This document shows, in pieces, positions 35,705-44,595 of a DNA stretch of 64,000 nt (its first letter is position 1; each line of letters opens with the position of its first letter). The notes beneath the pieces were generated by a model. That model did not search any database. It was given only the letters and a program-made list of their open reading frames with translations, and was not told the DNA's origin. A program made the position numbers and the translations under genes. This DNA is from an uncultured Spirochaetota bacterium (GTDB lineage Bacteria > Spirochaetota > Spirochaetia > Treponematales > Treponemataceae). Location of the stretch: the NCBI GenBank assembly GCA_944389415.1, contig CALXMF010000001.1:248001-312000 (forward strand). Reading direction: 5' to 3'.

Positions 35705-35789
35705 AAGTGATTCCTTAGTACATAATCTGTGGAAACATCATACCACATATTTCCACAATGGTATTCTTACTCTTTTTAGAAGAAAATAA

Positions 35790-35863
35790 TGGGCCCACCT
35801 GGACTTGAACCAGGGACCAACGGATTATGAGTCCGCGGCTCTAACCAACTGAGCTATAGGCCC
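35790..35863 (-). tRNA. tRNA with CAT anticodon, probably tRNA-Ile2 (lysidine)
   Basis: A complete cloverleaf on the minus strand: acceptor GGGCCTA/TGGGCCC, D-arm GCTC/GAGC, anticodon stem GCGGA/TCCGT with loop CTCATAA, variable TGGTC, T-arm CCTGG/CCAGG with TTCAAGT loop, discriminator A, no encoded CCA. The anticodon CAT could be elongator Met or Ile decoding AUA after TilS modification. C4-G69 and C5-G68 in the acceptor and the TTGGTC..CTGGTTCAAGTCCAG body resemble E. coli tRNA-Ile2 more than elongator Met, so I favour Ile2. Confidence 0.92.
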
Positions 35864-35941
35864 ATTGTTTTTTTAGTATAACATATAAATGTGTTATAGT
35901 CAATTATAAAATGAGATATCTTTGGTTCAACGTAAATTAAT

Positions 35942-35970
35942 TTGCTCTTTCTCATATCCAATGATACAAT
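35942..35970 (+). promoter_or_regulatory. promoter of glpK
   Basis: TTGCTC (35942-35947), a 17-base spacer and TACAAT (35965-35970). The leader of about 37 nt contains AGGGAAA before the start codon. Confidence 0.55.
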
Positions 35971-36013
35971 ATTAAAGTATTTGTTAGTATACATATTGCT
36001 TAGGGAAATAAAT

Positions 36014-37522
36014 ATGAAAAAAAACACTGGAAATTCTTATATATTGGCTCTTGATCAGGGAACAACATCAAGCAGGGCTGTTTTATTTGATCATAATACA
36101 AATATCGTCGGTGCCGCAAGTTGTCCGATCACACAGTATTATCCTCATCCCGGTTGGGTAGAACATGATCCCGATGAAATTTACACATCACAAAAGCGTG
36201 TTATTGAACAGGCACTCTGTGCAGCACATGCAGATTCCGCGTCAATCGCGGCTGTTGGTATCACCAATCAGCGGGAAACAGTTGTACTGTGGAATAAAAA
36301 AACAGGCAAACCTGTATATAATGCAATTGTATGGCAGTGCCGCCGAACAGCAGACTTATGCAGCCAGCTTGAAAGCAACAATCTTGCTCCGTTTATAAGA
36401 GAAAGAACAGGGCTTATCATAGATGCATATTTTTCCGGAACAAAAATAAAATGGCTGCTTGATACGATTCCCGGATTAAGAACCAAGGCTGAGTCAGGAG
36501 AGATTCTTGCAGGAACAATAGATAGCTGGCTGATTTGGAAACTTAGCGGAGGTCGGCTGCACGTCACAGATGTAACAAATGCATCAAGAACCATGCTGTT
36601 CAATATCAATACCATGTCTTGGGATGATGATTTGCTGCGGCTTCTTGATATTCCCCGCTGTATTTTGCCGGATGTGCGTTCCTCCGGCGAAATATATGGA
36701 ATGACCGATCCATCTGAGTGTGGTTTTTTTGTTCCAATAGCAGCTGCTGTTGGAGATCAGCAGGCGGCTCTTTTTGGACAGGGCTGTTTTCAAGCGGGAG
36801 AAGCAAAAAATACATATGGCACCGGCTGCTTTTTACTTATGAACATCGGTGAAAAACCGCTTCTATCAAATAATAATTTACTAACAACTGTTGCAGCAAC
36901 TCTCAACGGGAATATTCAATATGCACTTGAAGGCAGCATATTTATGGGCGGTGCTATTATCAAATGGCTGCGCGATGAATTAGGTATCATTTCATATGCA
37001 CACGAGTGCGATATTCTGGCAGAGACTGTTTCTGATTCTAATGGCGCGGTTCTTGTCCCTGCTTTTACGGGCTTAGGTGCGCCATATTGGGATATGTATG
37101 CACGAGGAACAATTCTTGGCCTTACACGGGGTGTTAACAAGGCTCATATCTGCCGCGCAGCGCTTAATGCGATCGCATTTCAGGTATCTGATGTACTGCG
37201 CTGCATGTGTGTAGATGCCGGACAGCCATTAACAGCTCTCAAAGTTGATGGCGGCGCCAGCGTCAGCAATGTTATGCTGCAGTTCCAGGCTGATCTCTTA
37301 AAAACAGATGTGATACGGCCAGCAAATATCGAGACAACGGCCCTAGGCGCCGCATTTCTCGCAGGCCTCACATGCGGATTCTGGGAAAATAAAACACAGC
37401 TGCTGAAGTCTTGGAAACTAGACCGCACTTTTTCTCCGCAAATGAGTGATGACAGGCGTCATCAGTTACTCTCAGTATGGATGCAGGCGGTAGAACGCTC
37501 TAAAAACTGGATTTTAGAATAA
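36014..37522 (+). CDS. glpK: glycerol kinase
   Basis: A 502-residue FGGY kinase that phosphorylates glycerol with ATP to sn-glycerol 3-phosphate. The nucleotide loop LDQGTTSSRAVLFD opens the protein; GWVEHDP, AIVWQCRRTADLC, NASRTMLFNI and GDQQAALFGQGC are characteristic of GlpK, and the second FGGY signature lies near LKVDGGASVSNVMLQFQAD. The ATG at 36014 follows AGGGAAATAAAT; codons further upstream give nonsense residues. No glpF or glpD is adjacent, so the gene is monocistronic, ending in a bidirectional hairpin. Confidence 0.95.
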   Translation: MKKNTGNSYILALDQGTTSSRAVLFDHNTNIVGAASCPITQYYPHPGWVEHDPDEIYTSQKRVIEQALCAAHADSASIAAVGITNQRETVVLWNKKTGKPVYNAIVWQCRRTADLCSQLESNNLAPFIRERTGLIIDAYFSGTKIKWLLDTIPGLRTKAESGEILAGTIDSWLIWKLSGGRLHVTDVTNASRTMLFNINTMSWDDDLLRLLDIPRCILPDVRSSGEIYGMTDPSECGFFVPIAAAVGDQQAALFGQGCFQAGEAKNTYGTGCFLLMNIGEKPLLSNNNLLTTVAATLNGNIQYALEGSIFMGGAIIKWLRDELGIISYAHECDILAETVSDSNGAVLVPAFTGLGAPYWDMYARGTILGLTRGVNKAHICRAALNAIAFQVSDVLRCMCVDAGQPLTALKVDGGASVSNVMLQFQADLLKTDVIRPANIETTALGAAFLAGLTCGFWENKTQLLKSWKLDRTFSPQMSDDRRHQLLSVWMQAVERSKNWILE

Positions 37523-37560
37523 ATCAGTTCGATGAAGCGATCAGGTTCTGTTAATACTAA

Positions 37561-37592
37561 AAAACTCACTGGGATATTCACCAGTGAGTTTT
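37561..37592. terminator. bidirectional terminator between glpK and pheS
   Basis: AAAACTCACTGG (37561-37572) pairs perfectly with CCAGTGAGTTTT (37581-37592) around an 8-base loop. A-rich and T-rich flanks allow termination from both convergent genes. Confidence 0.85.
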
Positions 37593-37600
37593 GAATCTCA

Positions 37601-39148
37601 TTATTTTGCTTTACGCAGGCGAACCTGTTCTATATCATAGCTGAACAGTTCCCTCAGATCATTTAATCCAAGCGCCATTAACGCCATACGGTCAATACCG
37701 ATACCCCACGCAAGCACAGGAACATTTACTCCCATCGCTTTTGTTACCTCAGGTCTGAAAATACCTGATCCGCCTAACTCAAACCAACCAAGAACAGGAT
37801 GTTTTATGTGAACTTCAATAGACGGTTCCGTAAAGGGAAAATAACCAGGAACATATTTTACGTCTGTCGCCCCAGCGATTTCAACAGCAAACATTTCCAA
37901 GAAACCGAGAAGCGTTTTTAAATTAACTTCTTCACCAAGAACAATTCCTTCTGTCTGATAAAAGTCAGACAGATGAGTTGCGTCTACTTTATCGTAACGG
38001 AAACATCGGGCAATCCCGAAATATTTACCCGGGATTTTTGCTGTCGCAAGCTGATGCGCCGATAATACTGTTCCCTGACTTCGCAGAATAAGTCGGCGTG
38101 TAAAATCCCTGTCAAAAGAATAATTCCAGCCGCGGCTGCCCGTATTTCCTCCATTCTCATGCGCGGCCGCTACATTAGAAAGGAACGGCTCATCTATCCA
38201 TTTTGCATGTGTCGGATTTTTCACGTAGTACGCGTCATGGATATCACGAGCTGCATGAAACTGCGGCATAAACAGTGCATCAGAATTCCAGAATTCAGTT
38301 TCTACAAGAGGTCCATCAAATTCTTCAAAGCCTAAAGAACAAAGTTTATCTTTTACACTTTCAAGGAAAGAAACATACGGATTTGTCCGCCCTGGGATAA
38401 TCCGAGCCGGAGGTACAGAGATATTATACCCTCTAAATGTACCTTGTTTCCAGCTTCCTGAAATCAGCATCTGCGAAGTTACCGCCCCCAATTCATTACC
38501 CGTCACGCCCGCTTGTCTGAGCGCGGCCGCAACGTCTGCAGCTTTTGCAGACAGTCGATACACAGCAGTTTCACGTTCTGTAAGACGGAACGGTGCATCG
38601 GCTGCGCCCCTCTTTTTTGCGAGCGACTGAATCACAGCTGACTCCGTATCGGACAACGTTGTTTTATCCAGAATCCCCGTTTGCACAGCTTTTTTCAACA
38701 GACTGGCAGTTATCGTCACACGCTCAGGGAAAGGCGCTCCAGTGACAGAAGCTTTTTTCTCTGAGTTCATTGCAGCGACACCATCTTTTGATAATTGACC
38801 AAAAGCACTTCCTACATCTTTGTTTTCAAGCTGTAATGCTTTGGCTATTTCAGGTAATGTATGCGCACCCGATTCCGTCAAAAACGCAACTATCCGTTGT
38901 TCTGGGGTTCCCTTTTCAGCATATGAACGTCCCAAATCTGTTAATTCAAAATATATATGCTGTTCTTTCCGTACCAGCTCAAGCAAACCTTTTCCTGACA
39001 GCCATGAGAAAGCCTGATTAGCATGTCCTTCTTTGTATTCCAATTCTTTTTGCAGTCGCTCTGCGGTAAGTTCATCTGAATCAGAATACGACAGCAACAC
39101 CTTCACTTCAAGCGGATGAAGGTTTTTAATAAGTGTCTGAGTATCCAT
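37601..39148 (-). CDS. pheS: phenylalanyl-tRNA synthetase alpha subunit, archaeal type
   Basis: A 515-residue class II synthetase subunit, longer than the roughly 340-residue bacterial PheS and with the archaeal/eukaryotic-type N-terminal winged-helix modules (residues 1-150). The catalytic part has SFLESVKDKLCSLGFEEFDGPLVETEFWNSDALFMPQFHAARD, FRYDKVDATHLSDFYQTEGIV, and motif 3 MGVNVPVLAWGIGIDRMALM. Spirochaetes are known to carry PheRS of archaeal origin. The beta-subunit gene is not adjacent, unlike in most bacteria. The ATG is 12 bases downstream of the preceding gene's stop and lacks a Shine-Dalgarno, suggesting coupling. Confidence 0.93.
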   Translation of the reverse strand: MDTQTLIKNLHPLEVKVLLSYSDSDELTAERLQKELEYKEGHANQAFSWLSGKGLLELVRKEQHIYFELTDLGRSYAEKGTPEQRIVAFLTESGAHTLPEIAKALQLENKDVGSAFGQLSKDGVAAMNSEKKASVTGAPFPERVTITASLLKKAVQTGILDKTTLSDTESAVIQSLAKKRGAADAPFRLTERETAVYRLSAKAADVAAALRQAGVTGNELGAVTSQMLISGSWKQGTFRGYNISVPPARIIPGRTNPYVSFLESVKDKLCSLGFEEFDGPLVETEFWNSDALFMPQFHAARDIHDAYYVKNPTHAKWIDEPFLSNVAAAHENGGNTGSRGWNYSFDRDFTRRLILRSQGTVLSAHQLATAKIPGKYFGIARCFRYDKVDATHLSDFYQTEGIVLGEEVNLKTLLGFLEMFAVEIAGATDVKYVPGYFPFTEPSIEVHIKHPVLGWFELGGSGIFRPEVTKAMGVNVPVLAWGIGIDRMALMALGLNDLRELFSYDIEQVRLRKAK

Positions 39149-39160
39149 ACAGGGAAAATC

Positions 39161-39577
39161 CTAATGAAGAAACTTAATATATGAAGTATATGACGCTATC
39201 TTATTTTCGTTATCATATCGAGTCATATCAGGACGGGTATATGTATAGAAAAAATAGCCTCGCTCTTTAGTAAACTTTACCGCACGCTCTTTTATATAAT
39301 TCATTGCCTTTCCTTGTTCAAACAAACCTGATGGACAGGAATATATAAAACGAGCTTCATCTGTATAGGGAATAAATTCTATTACCATAGTAACGAGCCG
39401 GTCTTTTTCCGTAATCACTTCAATTTGATTATTTGCCGTTGAATTGAGTTCATCTGATGAGATATCCGCCGAGGGAGCTATTTCCTGTGCAGCTGAATTC
39501 GTTTCGGCAACATCCTGTGCGAATATGCTGAAACAGACAATCAGCAACAACATTGCAGTTACGGCGATTTTTTTCAT
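39161..39577 (-). CDS. small exported protein of unknown function
   Basis: A 138-residue protein with a textbook signal peptide (KKIAVTAMLLLIVCFSIFAQ, cleavage after FAQ). The mature part contains TMVIEFIPYTDEARFIYSCPSGLFEQGKAMNYIKERAVKF and ends in aromatic-rich residues; I do not recognise the family. AAGGAG lies before the ATG. It sits upstream of pheS and the two are probably in one transcript. The hydrophilic, alpha/beta character and absence of a lipobox suggest a soluble periplasmic protein. Confidence 0.72.
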   Translation of the reverse strand: MKKIAVTAMLLLIVCFSIFAQDVAETNSAAQEIAPSADISSDELNSTANNQIEVITEKDRLVTMVIEFIPYTDEARFIYSCPSGLFEQGKAMNYIKERAVKFTKERGYFFYTYTRPDMTRYDNENKIASYTSYIKFLH

Positions 39578-39642
39578 ATAGTTTTACTCCTTGCTTTTGC
39601 GCAGCAAAAGCTTTAATCTGATCAGCGCTCTATTCCGGCTGA

Positions 39643-40347
39643 TTAATATTGATATTTTTTTATTGTACCCACATCTAGAAAAAAATCAAGCACAGCACTG
39701 TATCTCCCTGAATCAACTCCTAATTTTGGGCTGCCAGTTATCAGCAATGTTCCCTCTATTTCTTGCGGTTTGTTCTTTTCTATAGTGCGGGCGTACTCAC
39801 GAACTGCCAATTTTGCGGCCTCTTTGCAGGCTTGTGTAATACCATCAAAACCCTCTGATAAAGCTCCAAACCCTTTTCCCTGGATTTTAGGATATCTGGT
39901 AGAAGTCCATTGCAGCCGTGCTTTTTCAGCAAAAGGAGTAGGTTCAAAATCAACCCAGCAATACAACCGGCTCTCTTCTATCCATGGCCGTGTGTAAGTG
40001 ATTTTTCCAATTTCAGGGGTAATTGAACGGACTGCTTCTATTGTAAAATATTCAGAGACTTGTCTGATTCGATCTGGCGGCACATAGGTAAAACGCCAAC
40101 CATATACCATTCCCTCAATCAGGAATGGGGCGGTTTCCCGTATTCGGCTGATAGGATATTCAAAAGGAGCTTCTTTTGAATATTGATAGTTCTCAATACC
40201 AGGATATGCTTCCAAATGAGCCCACAATGGGATATGAATTCGCCCTGATATTTCAGGTGCCTGTGCGATTACCGGCATCCCTGCCCCAATAACGAACAGA
40301 AAAAAAATTATCCTAGCTGTTATCGATTGTAATACGCGTCTTTCCAT
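39643..40347 (-). CDS. exported protein of unknown function
   Basis: A 234-residue protein with an N-terminal hydrophobic signal (ARIIFFLFVIGAGMPVIAQA). The mature chain is rich in aromatic residues and prolines (FRYTYVPPDR-like FTYVPPDRIRQ, YCWVDFEPTPFAEKARLQW) and I know no function for it; similar proteins occur in treponemes. Its ATG lies inside the 3' end of the rhomboid gene (28-base overlap), so it is translated from the rhomboid-DUF5312 transcript. Confidence 0.72.
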   Translation of the reverse strand: MERRVLQSITARIIFFLFVIGAGMPVIAQAPEISGRIHIPLWAHLEAYPGIENYQYSKEAPFEYPISRIRETAPFLIEGMVYGWRFTYVPPDRIRQVSEYFTIEAVRSITPEIGKITYTRPWIEESRLYCWVDFEPTPFAEKARLQWTSTRYPKIQGKGFGALSEGFDGITQACKEAAKLAVREYARTIEKNKPQEIEGTLLITGSPKLGVDSGRYSAVLDFFLDVGTIKKYQY

Positions 40348-40967
40348 ACCTTATACGGATTTATTCCCATTCGTATCATAAAATACAGCCATACCGCTGC
40401 AAATCCGGCCAAATGCGTCATATGAGCAACTCCATAACGGCTGCCGAAAAGTTGACTGGCAATTTCCATTCCTGCATATATAACAATAAGCAGCGGTGCC
40501 GGAACTGGCAGAACTCCCCAGATAAACAACTGAGATCGAGGATATATTACCGCATATGCAAGCAAAATTCCATATACAGCACCTGAAGCACCCATTAGAA
40601 AAACAAAGTACATTCCTGAAAAATAATATATGATAAAAGAAAATAAACCTGCAAAAATACCTGCGATCAGATAAATGAGCAGAAATTCTTTTGAGCCAAT
40701 ACGCCGTTCAACCGCAATACCAAAAAACAGCAACCCAATCATGTTGAACAGAATATGCGTAAATCCGCTATGCACAAACATATACGTCAGCGGCTGCCAG
40801 AACATTTTATAACGAACCATGTATATCACATTAAGAGAAAGATAGATTTCAAGTCCTGGAATCACACTCAACAGCAAATAGACGCCAATATTAATGCCGA
40901 TCAGAATCAATGCTGTGTTGTTAAATGAATATTTGAAGGGTTTGTGTAAAAAAGATTGTCCTGGCAC
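40320..40967 (-). CDS. rhomboid-family intramembrane protease
   Basis: A 215-residue membrane protein with six predicted helices. The catalytic serine is in GASGAVYG, the catalytic histidine in the last helix segment HMTHLAGF, and the conserved loop block HSGFTHILFNMIGLLFFG provides the HxxxN element. It should cleave transmembrane substrates within the bilayer. The start is GTG at 40967, preceded by CAGGAAAA at good spacing. It lies between DUF5312 and an exported-protein gene, overlapping the latter by 28 bases. Confidence 0.88.
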   Translation of the reverse strand: MPGQSFLHKPFKYSFNNTALILIGINIGVYLLLSVIPGLEIYLSLNVIYMVRYKMFWQPLTYMFVHSGFTHILFNMIGLLFFGIAVERRIGSKEFLLIYLIAGIFAGLFSFIIYYFSGMYFVFLMGASGAVYGILLAYAVIYPRSQLFIWGVLPVPAPLLIVIYAGMEIASQLFGSRYGVAHMTHLAGFAAVWLYFMIRMGINPYKVWKDAYYNR

Positions 40968-40982
40968 AGTATTTTCCTGCTT

Positions 40983-42569
40983 TTAATCGTGTGTTTTTGC
41001 ATTATCCGACACGACTGTATAATTTCCCATAATATCCAGGAAAATCTGCCAATCAGGAAACTGGTGTTCCAGAAGCTCAGCCGCATCTTTGTTTCTTGTA
41101 GAAGAGAAAAGCACCCTGATATTTGAAATAACATCAGAACGGGATTTTTTAACATCAAGCAGCAGTTCCTGCAATTTCTGGTGAAGATGATACAATACAT
41201 TTACTTCATGATGAAGCAACTTACGCGCATCATTATTGATTTCTACTATCTCATCAGCTAAACGATCTGCAAATATAGGGTCCTTATGACTGTCATTTAC
41301 ATATCCAAGAAGAACAGCCTGGGAATGTTTACCATCTTTATCAAATTCTTTTTCAAAGGCTTTTATGTGATCGAACGTTTCCAGACAGGCAAAGACCAAA
41401 GATGAAAAATCTGTTTTATATGTTGAATTATTGAAAAAACCCTCAATTACAATATCATTAAGAAGGCTTTGAATACGTTCATCGATATGAGTGACAAAAA
41501 ATGTTTTTAATGTCTGTATCGGCAGGATATATTCAAATGAAACAGAAGAAGTTTGCTTTATAACAGAATTTACTTCCATATTATAGCCTGAAAGTTGCTC
41601 AAGCGGCCGATCTTTGAACAATTTTCCTATTTCCTGCTGAAGCATGGTATCCTGCACTTCAACAACAATCTGTTTCTGTTCCGCATCAAAACGTTCCCGT
41701 ATATGTCCTGTGAGTTTTACCAAGGCACCCGGTTTATATTCAGCTTTTTTTAGAACAATATCAGGATTTTTTTCTGCGATAGCTGCCAGTTTCTGCAGCT
41801 GATCAGATGTTAAGATGTGGTTAAAGACATAGGCTATCTTTCTCAGGTTTTCCATATACTGCTGGTTTTCCAATGCAGAAAGTTTCTTTTTGCCCCGAAG
41901 CTCTATCAATGCAATCAGAGCCTTTCCAATTGTTGTTGTTAAAACAATATCGGACGCAAGATAGTAAAGATCCGCAAAGACTGTGGAGATCGTATCAATC
42001 GGCACTGGCTGAAATACAGGCTTATATTCAGATACATTTTCATCAAACTGAGGATCAAAACGTTTGAGAACAGACAGATAATTAAAATTACACACATCAG
42101 AAAATTGTTCCAAATGCTGGATGACAATATCTATTTTGGCAAATTCCGGACTGGAAAAACAGGCTAAAAATTTATCCATCTTGCGGCGCTGTTCGTCATA
42201 TGTTTTTGAGGCATTACCGCTGTCAAGAGCTTCCTGCCTGCGGTTTTCATAAGACAGTGCATTATACAAAGATTTATCTTCTTCCCGCAGATTAGTAAAA
42301 AAGAGTTGTTCTGTATATCTTCCCCGGATTCGGACATCTGACGACATAAGTGTTTCTGCCAGAACTGATTTAAATGAACGTGTAGCTGCATATAAAACAT
42401 GAAGCGCTTCTGCAAAATTTGGCTGTACCATTCCATTCTTATACAGAAGGGGCTGCTGATTTTTTAATGCAGATTCTATCTGCCGCAATCCATGTTTTAT
42501 TTTTACTTCCGGTAAAGAACCTCCAAACAAAGACTCAAAAAAATCTCTGATAATACTCAAGAATGCCAT
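40983..42569 (-). CDS. DUF5312 spirochaete protein
   Basis: A 528-residue, mostly helical cytoplasmic protein without signal peptide or membrane segments; it starts with FLSIIRDFFESLFGGSLPEVKIKHGLRQIE. The family is, to my knowledge, confined to spirochaetes and has no known function. A TTGTTA-18-TATAAT promoter on the minus strand ends 7 bases before the ATG, with no ribosome site, another probable leaderless gene. It heads a run with the rhomboid and an exported protein downstream. Confidence 0.72.
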   Translation of the reverse strand: MAFLSIIRDFFESLFGGSLPEVKIKHGLRQIESALKNQQPLLYKNGMVQPNFAEALHVLYAATRSFKSVLAETLMSSDVRIRGRYTEQLFFTNLREEDKSLYNALSYENRRQEALDSGNASKTYDEQRRKMDKFLACFSSPEFAKIDIVIQHLEQFSDVCNFNYLSVLKRFDPQFDENVSEYKPVFQPVPIDTISTVFADLYYLASDIVLTTTIGKALIALIELRGKKKLSALENQQYMENLRKIAYVFNHILTSDQLQKLAAIAEKNPDIVLKKAEYKPGALVKLTGHIRERFDAEQKQIVVEVQDTMLQQEIGKLFKDRPLEQLSGYNMEVNSVIKQTSSVSFEYILPIQTLKTFFVTHIDERIQSLLNDIVIEGFFNNSTYKTDFSSLVFACLETFDHIKAFEKEFDKDGKHSQAVLLGYVNDSHKDPIFADRLADEIVEINNDARKLLHHEVNVLYHLHQKLQELLLDVKKSRSDVISNIRVLFSSTRNKDAAELLEHQFPDWQIFLDIMGNYTVVSDNAKTHD

Positions 42570-42576
42570 AGTATAT

Positions 42577-42606
42577 ATTATACAGGTATTCCTTATTTTT
42601 TAACAA
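42577..42606 (-). promoter_or_regulatory. promoter of DUF5312 gene (leaderless architecture)
   Basis: TTGTTA (42606-42601), an 18-base spacer and TATAAT (42582-42577) on the minus strand; 7 bases separate the -10 from the ATG at 42569. The -35 overlaps the 3' end of dus. Confidence 0.65.
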
Positions 42607-43604
42607 GACTGCATGTATGGTTTAAATAATCTCTGATAATCACTCACTGTTGCAGCTTCTACAATTTGACCTCGCAGCATACTGCCACCGGTAATACCTT
42701 TTGAATAGGCACAAAATCTCTTACGCATTTCACGGCAGGCAGCCACCTCGCCTTTATCCTGACACAATAGATTTAATTCATACAATCCAGCCGCGATACG
42801 CTGAGCAGCAGAAACTTCCTCATATTGCCCAGTGGTTAACAATTGCCGTGTCTGCAGAAAAATAAAAGGATTTCCAAGAGCGCCGCGCGCAAACATTACA
42901 CCACTGCATCCTGTCTGCATAAGCATATCCCGGGCTGCCTGTGGAGAAAATATATCACCTGAACCGAATACCGGAACCCGGCCATTTGTTATGCGCTGAA
43001 GCAACTCAGATAACTCAGCCAACAAAGACCAATCTGCAGAACCTTCGTATCCCTGCGCACGGGTTCTTGGATGAAGAGTCACCGCAGCAGCGCCAGCTTC
43101 AACAGCCGCGGTGGCCGCCTCCTTCCATGTAAGACTGTCAGAATCCCAGCCAGAACGAATTTTTACCGTTATCGGGACACATTCTGCAGCACTGACCGCA
43201 GCAGAAACAACATCAGCAAGGCGCTCAGGATATCGAGTAAGCGAAGCCCCTGCCCCTGTTTTAGTGATTTTAGGGACAGGACAGCCAGCGTTAATATCAA
43301 TAATATCAGGAGAAAAATTCCTGCGAACAATACAAACAGCCTGTTCCATAGAAGCAGGGTCTGCACCAAATAACTGAACCGCGTACAAGTTTTCTTCAGG
43401 AGCTTTCCGCATCAAGTTAAAAGTTTTGACGTTTCCGCGGACGAGGGCTTCCGCAGATACCATTTCTGTGTACGCAAAATCAGCACCCCCTCTGCAGCAC
43501 ACAGCTCTGAACGCACGGTCTGAATACCCCGCGACAGGCGCAAGAAAAAGATTCCCGGAGATTTGAACCTGTCCTATGGTAACAGGATGATATAATGATT
43601 CCAC
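42600..43604 (-). CDS. dus: tRNA-dihydrouridine synthase
   Basis: A 334-residue FMN-dependent TIM-barrel enzyme reducing uridines in tRNA D-loops with NADPH. The start region LFLAPVAGYSDRAFRAVCCRGGADFAYTEMVSA, the catalytic-cysteine segment DINAGCPVPKITKTGAGASL, TVKIRSGWD, TLHPRTRAQGY and FGSGDIFSP/GVMFARGALGNPF are all conserved Dus blocks. The start codon is GTG at 43604, four bases after the tatD stop, so the two genes form an operon. The subtype (DusA, B or C) cannot be assigned; the fold start is nearest DusB. Confidence 0.92.
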   Translation of the reverse strand: MESLYHPVTIGQVQISGNLFLAPVAGYSDRAFRAVCCRGGADFAYTEMVSAEALVRGNVKTFNLMRKAPEENLYAVQLFGADPASMEQAVCIVRRNFSPDIIDINAGCPVPKITKTGAGASLTRYPERLADVVSAAVSAAECVPITVKIRSGWDSDSLTWKEAATAAVEAGAAAVTLHPRTRAQGYEGSADWSLLAELSELLQRITNGRVPVFGSGDIFSPQAARDMLMQTGCSGVMFARGALGNPFIFLQTRQLLTTGQYEEVSAAQRIAAGLYELNLLCQDKGEVAACREMRKRFCAYSKGITGGSMLRGQIVEAATVSDYQRLFKPYMQSC

Positions 43605-43607
43605 AGG

Positions 43608-44387
43608 CTATACTGTTTCAGGCAGCCTAAAAAAAGCACAGCTATTTTTCCACAGCTGTTCAGCAAGTTCTTCCAGATCCATTTCCAACATTTCAGCTAG
43701 GAATTTTACCGTTGACGGCAGATATGCAGGCATATTACGCTGCCCGCGGTATTCTGCTGGAACCATAAACGGACTTTCCGTCTCAACAAGAATTCTGTCT
43801 ATAGGAACTTCAAATACTGTCTCATGCAGATTTCTGGCATTCCGATATGTTAAATTTCCGGCAAATGAAAAATAAATATTTAAATTACGCGCCTTTCGGG
43901 CATATGACGCATTCTCTGAATAACAGTGCAGAACAGCCCCTGCTGATGGCAGCCTCTGCTGAAGGATTGCAAGAACATCTTTTCCGGCATCACGATTATG
44001 AATAATAACCGGCATATTATGTTTTTCTGCGATTTCCAATTGTGTGATGAACAGCTCTACCTGAGATCTCTTATCACCGAATTTTCGATAATAATCAAGC
44101 CCTGTTTCTCCAAGCGCGACAACATTGGGCAATGAGAGACTCTGCTCTATCGTATCTATCCAGTTTTTTCCCGGCGTGTTCACTTCTGACGGAGCGACAC
44201 CAACGGCATGATATACACCAGGGACGGATTTTAAATGATCATATACCTGAACAAAATCATGCAGGTTATTGCATATACTGACTATACGGTTCACCCGCGC
44301 CTGCTTTGCCTTCTGAATAACACGTAATTGCTCTATGGGATCATCATAAATAAGCCCTATGTGGGCATGAGTATCAAAAAACTGCAT
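43608..44387 (-). CDS. tatD: TatD family metal-dependent deoxyribonuclease
   Basis: A 259-residue TIM-barrel hydrolase. The metal ligands are visible as HAHIG at the start, GETGLDYYR, VIIHNRD, HCYSE and ETESPF (the last usually ETDAP). TatD enzymes have 3'-5' exonuclease or DNA-repair activity in the cytoplasm. AGGAAG lies 7 bases before the ATG. It is upstream of dus and reads in the same direction. Confidence 0.92.
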   Translation of the reverse strand: MQFFDTHAHIGLIYDDPIEQLRVIQKAKQARVNRIVSICNNLHDFVQVYDHLKSVPGVYHAVGVAPSEVNTPGKNWIDTIEQSLSLPNVVALGETGLDYYRKFGDKRSQVELFITQLEIAEKHNMPVIIHNRDAGKDVLAILQQRLPSAGAVLHCYSENASYARKARNLNIYFSFAGNLTYRNARNLHETVFEVPIDRILVETESPFMVPAEYRGQRNMPAYLPSTVKFLAEMLEMDLEELAEQLWKNSCAFFRLPETV

Positions 44388-44537
44388 GGCTTATCTTCCT
44401 GCGATATAATAAACTAAGATGGTACTAAAAATATATAAAGCTAAACTTTATAAAAGTTACTACCGATAAGAATAATGCAGGATATTGCAATTGTCAAGAA
44501 AAAGATTTTCCTAAAGAAATATTAATTAACCTGCAAT

Positions 44538-44567
44538 TTGACACTGTTTAATCGGTTATGGTATACT
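44538..44567 (+). promoter_or_regulatory. promoter of M23 peptidase-bactofilin operon
   Basis: A near-perfect sigma-70 promoter: TTGACA (44538-44543), 18-base spacer, TATACT (44562-44567). The predicted start near 44574 leaves a leader of about 22 nt containing a GGAG site. Confidence 0.8.
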
Positions 44568-44595
44568 GATTTAAGATATATGCCGGAGCATAATT

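Noticed and set aside
35729-35757. Inverted TGTGGAAA/TTTCCACA pair as an origin element
   Set aside because: Only two DnaA-like near-matches, with no dnaA or dnaN gene nearby; more likely a hairpin upstream of the SLBB gene or downstream of the tRNA.
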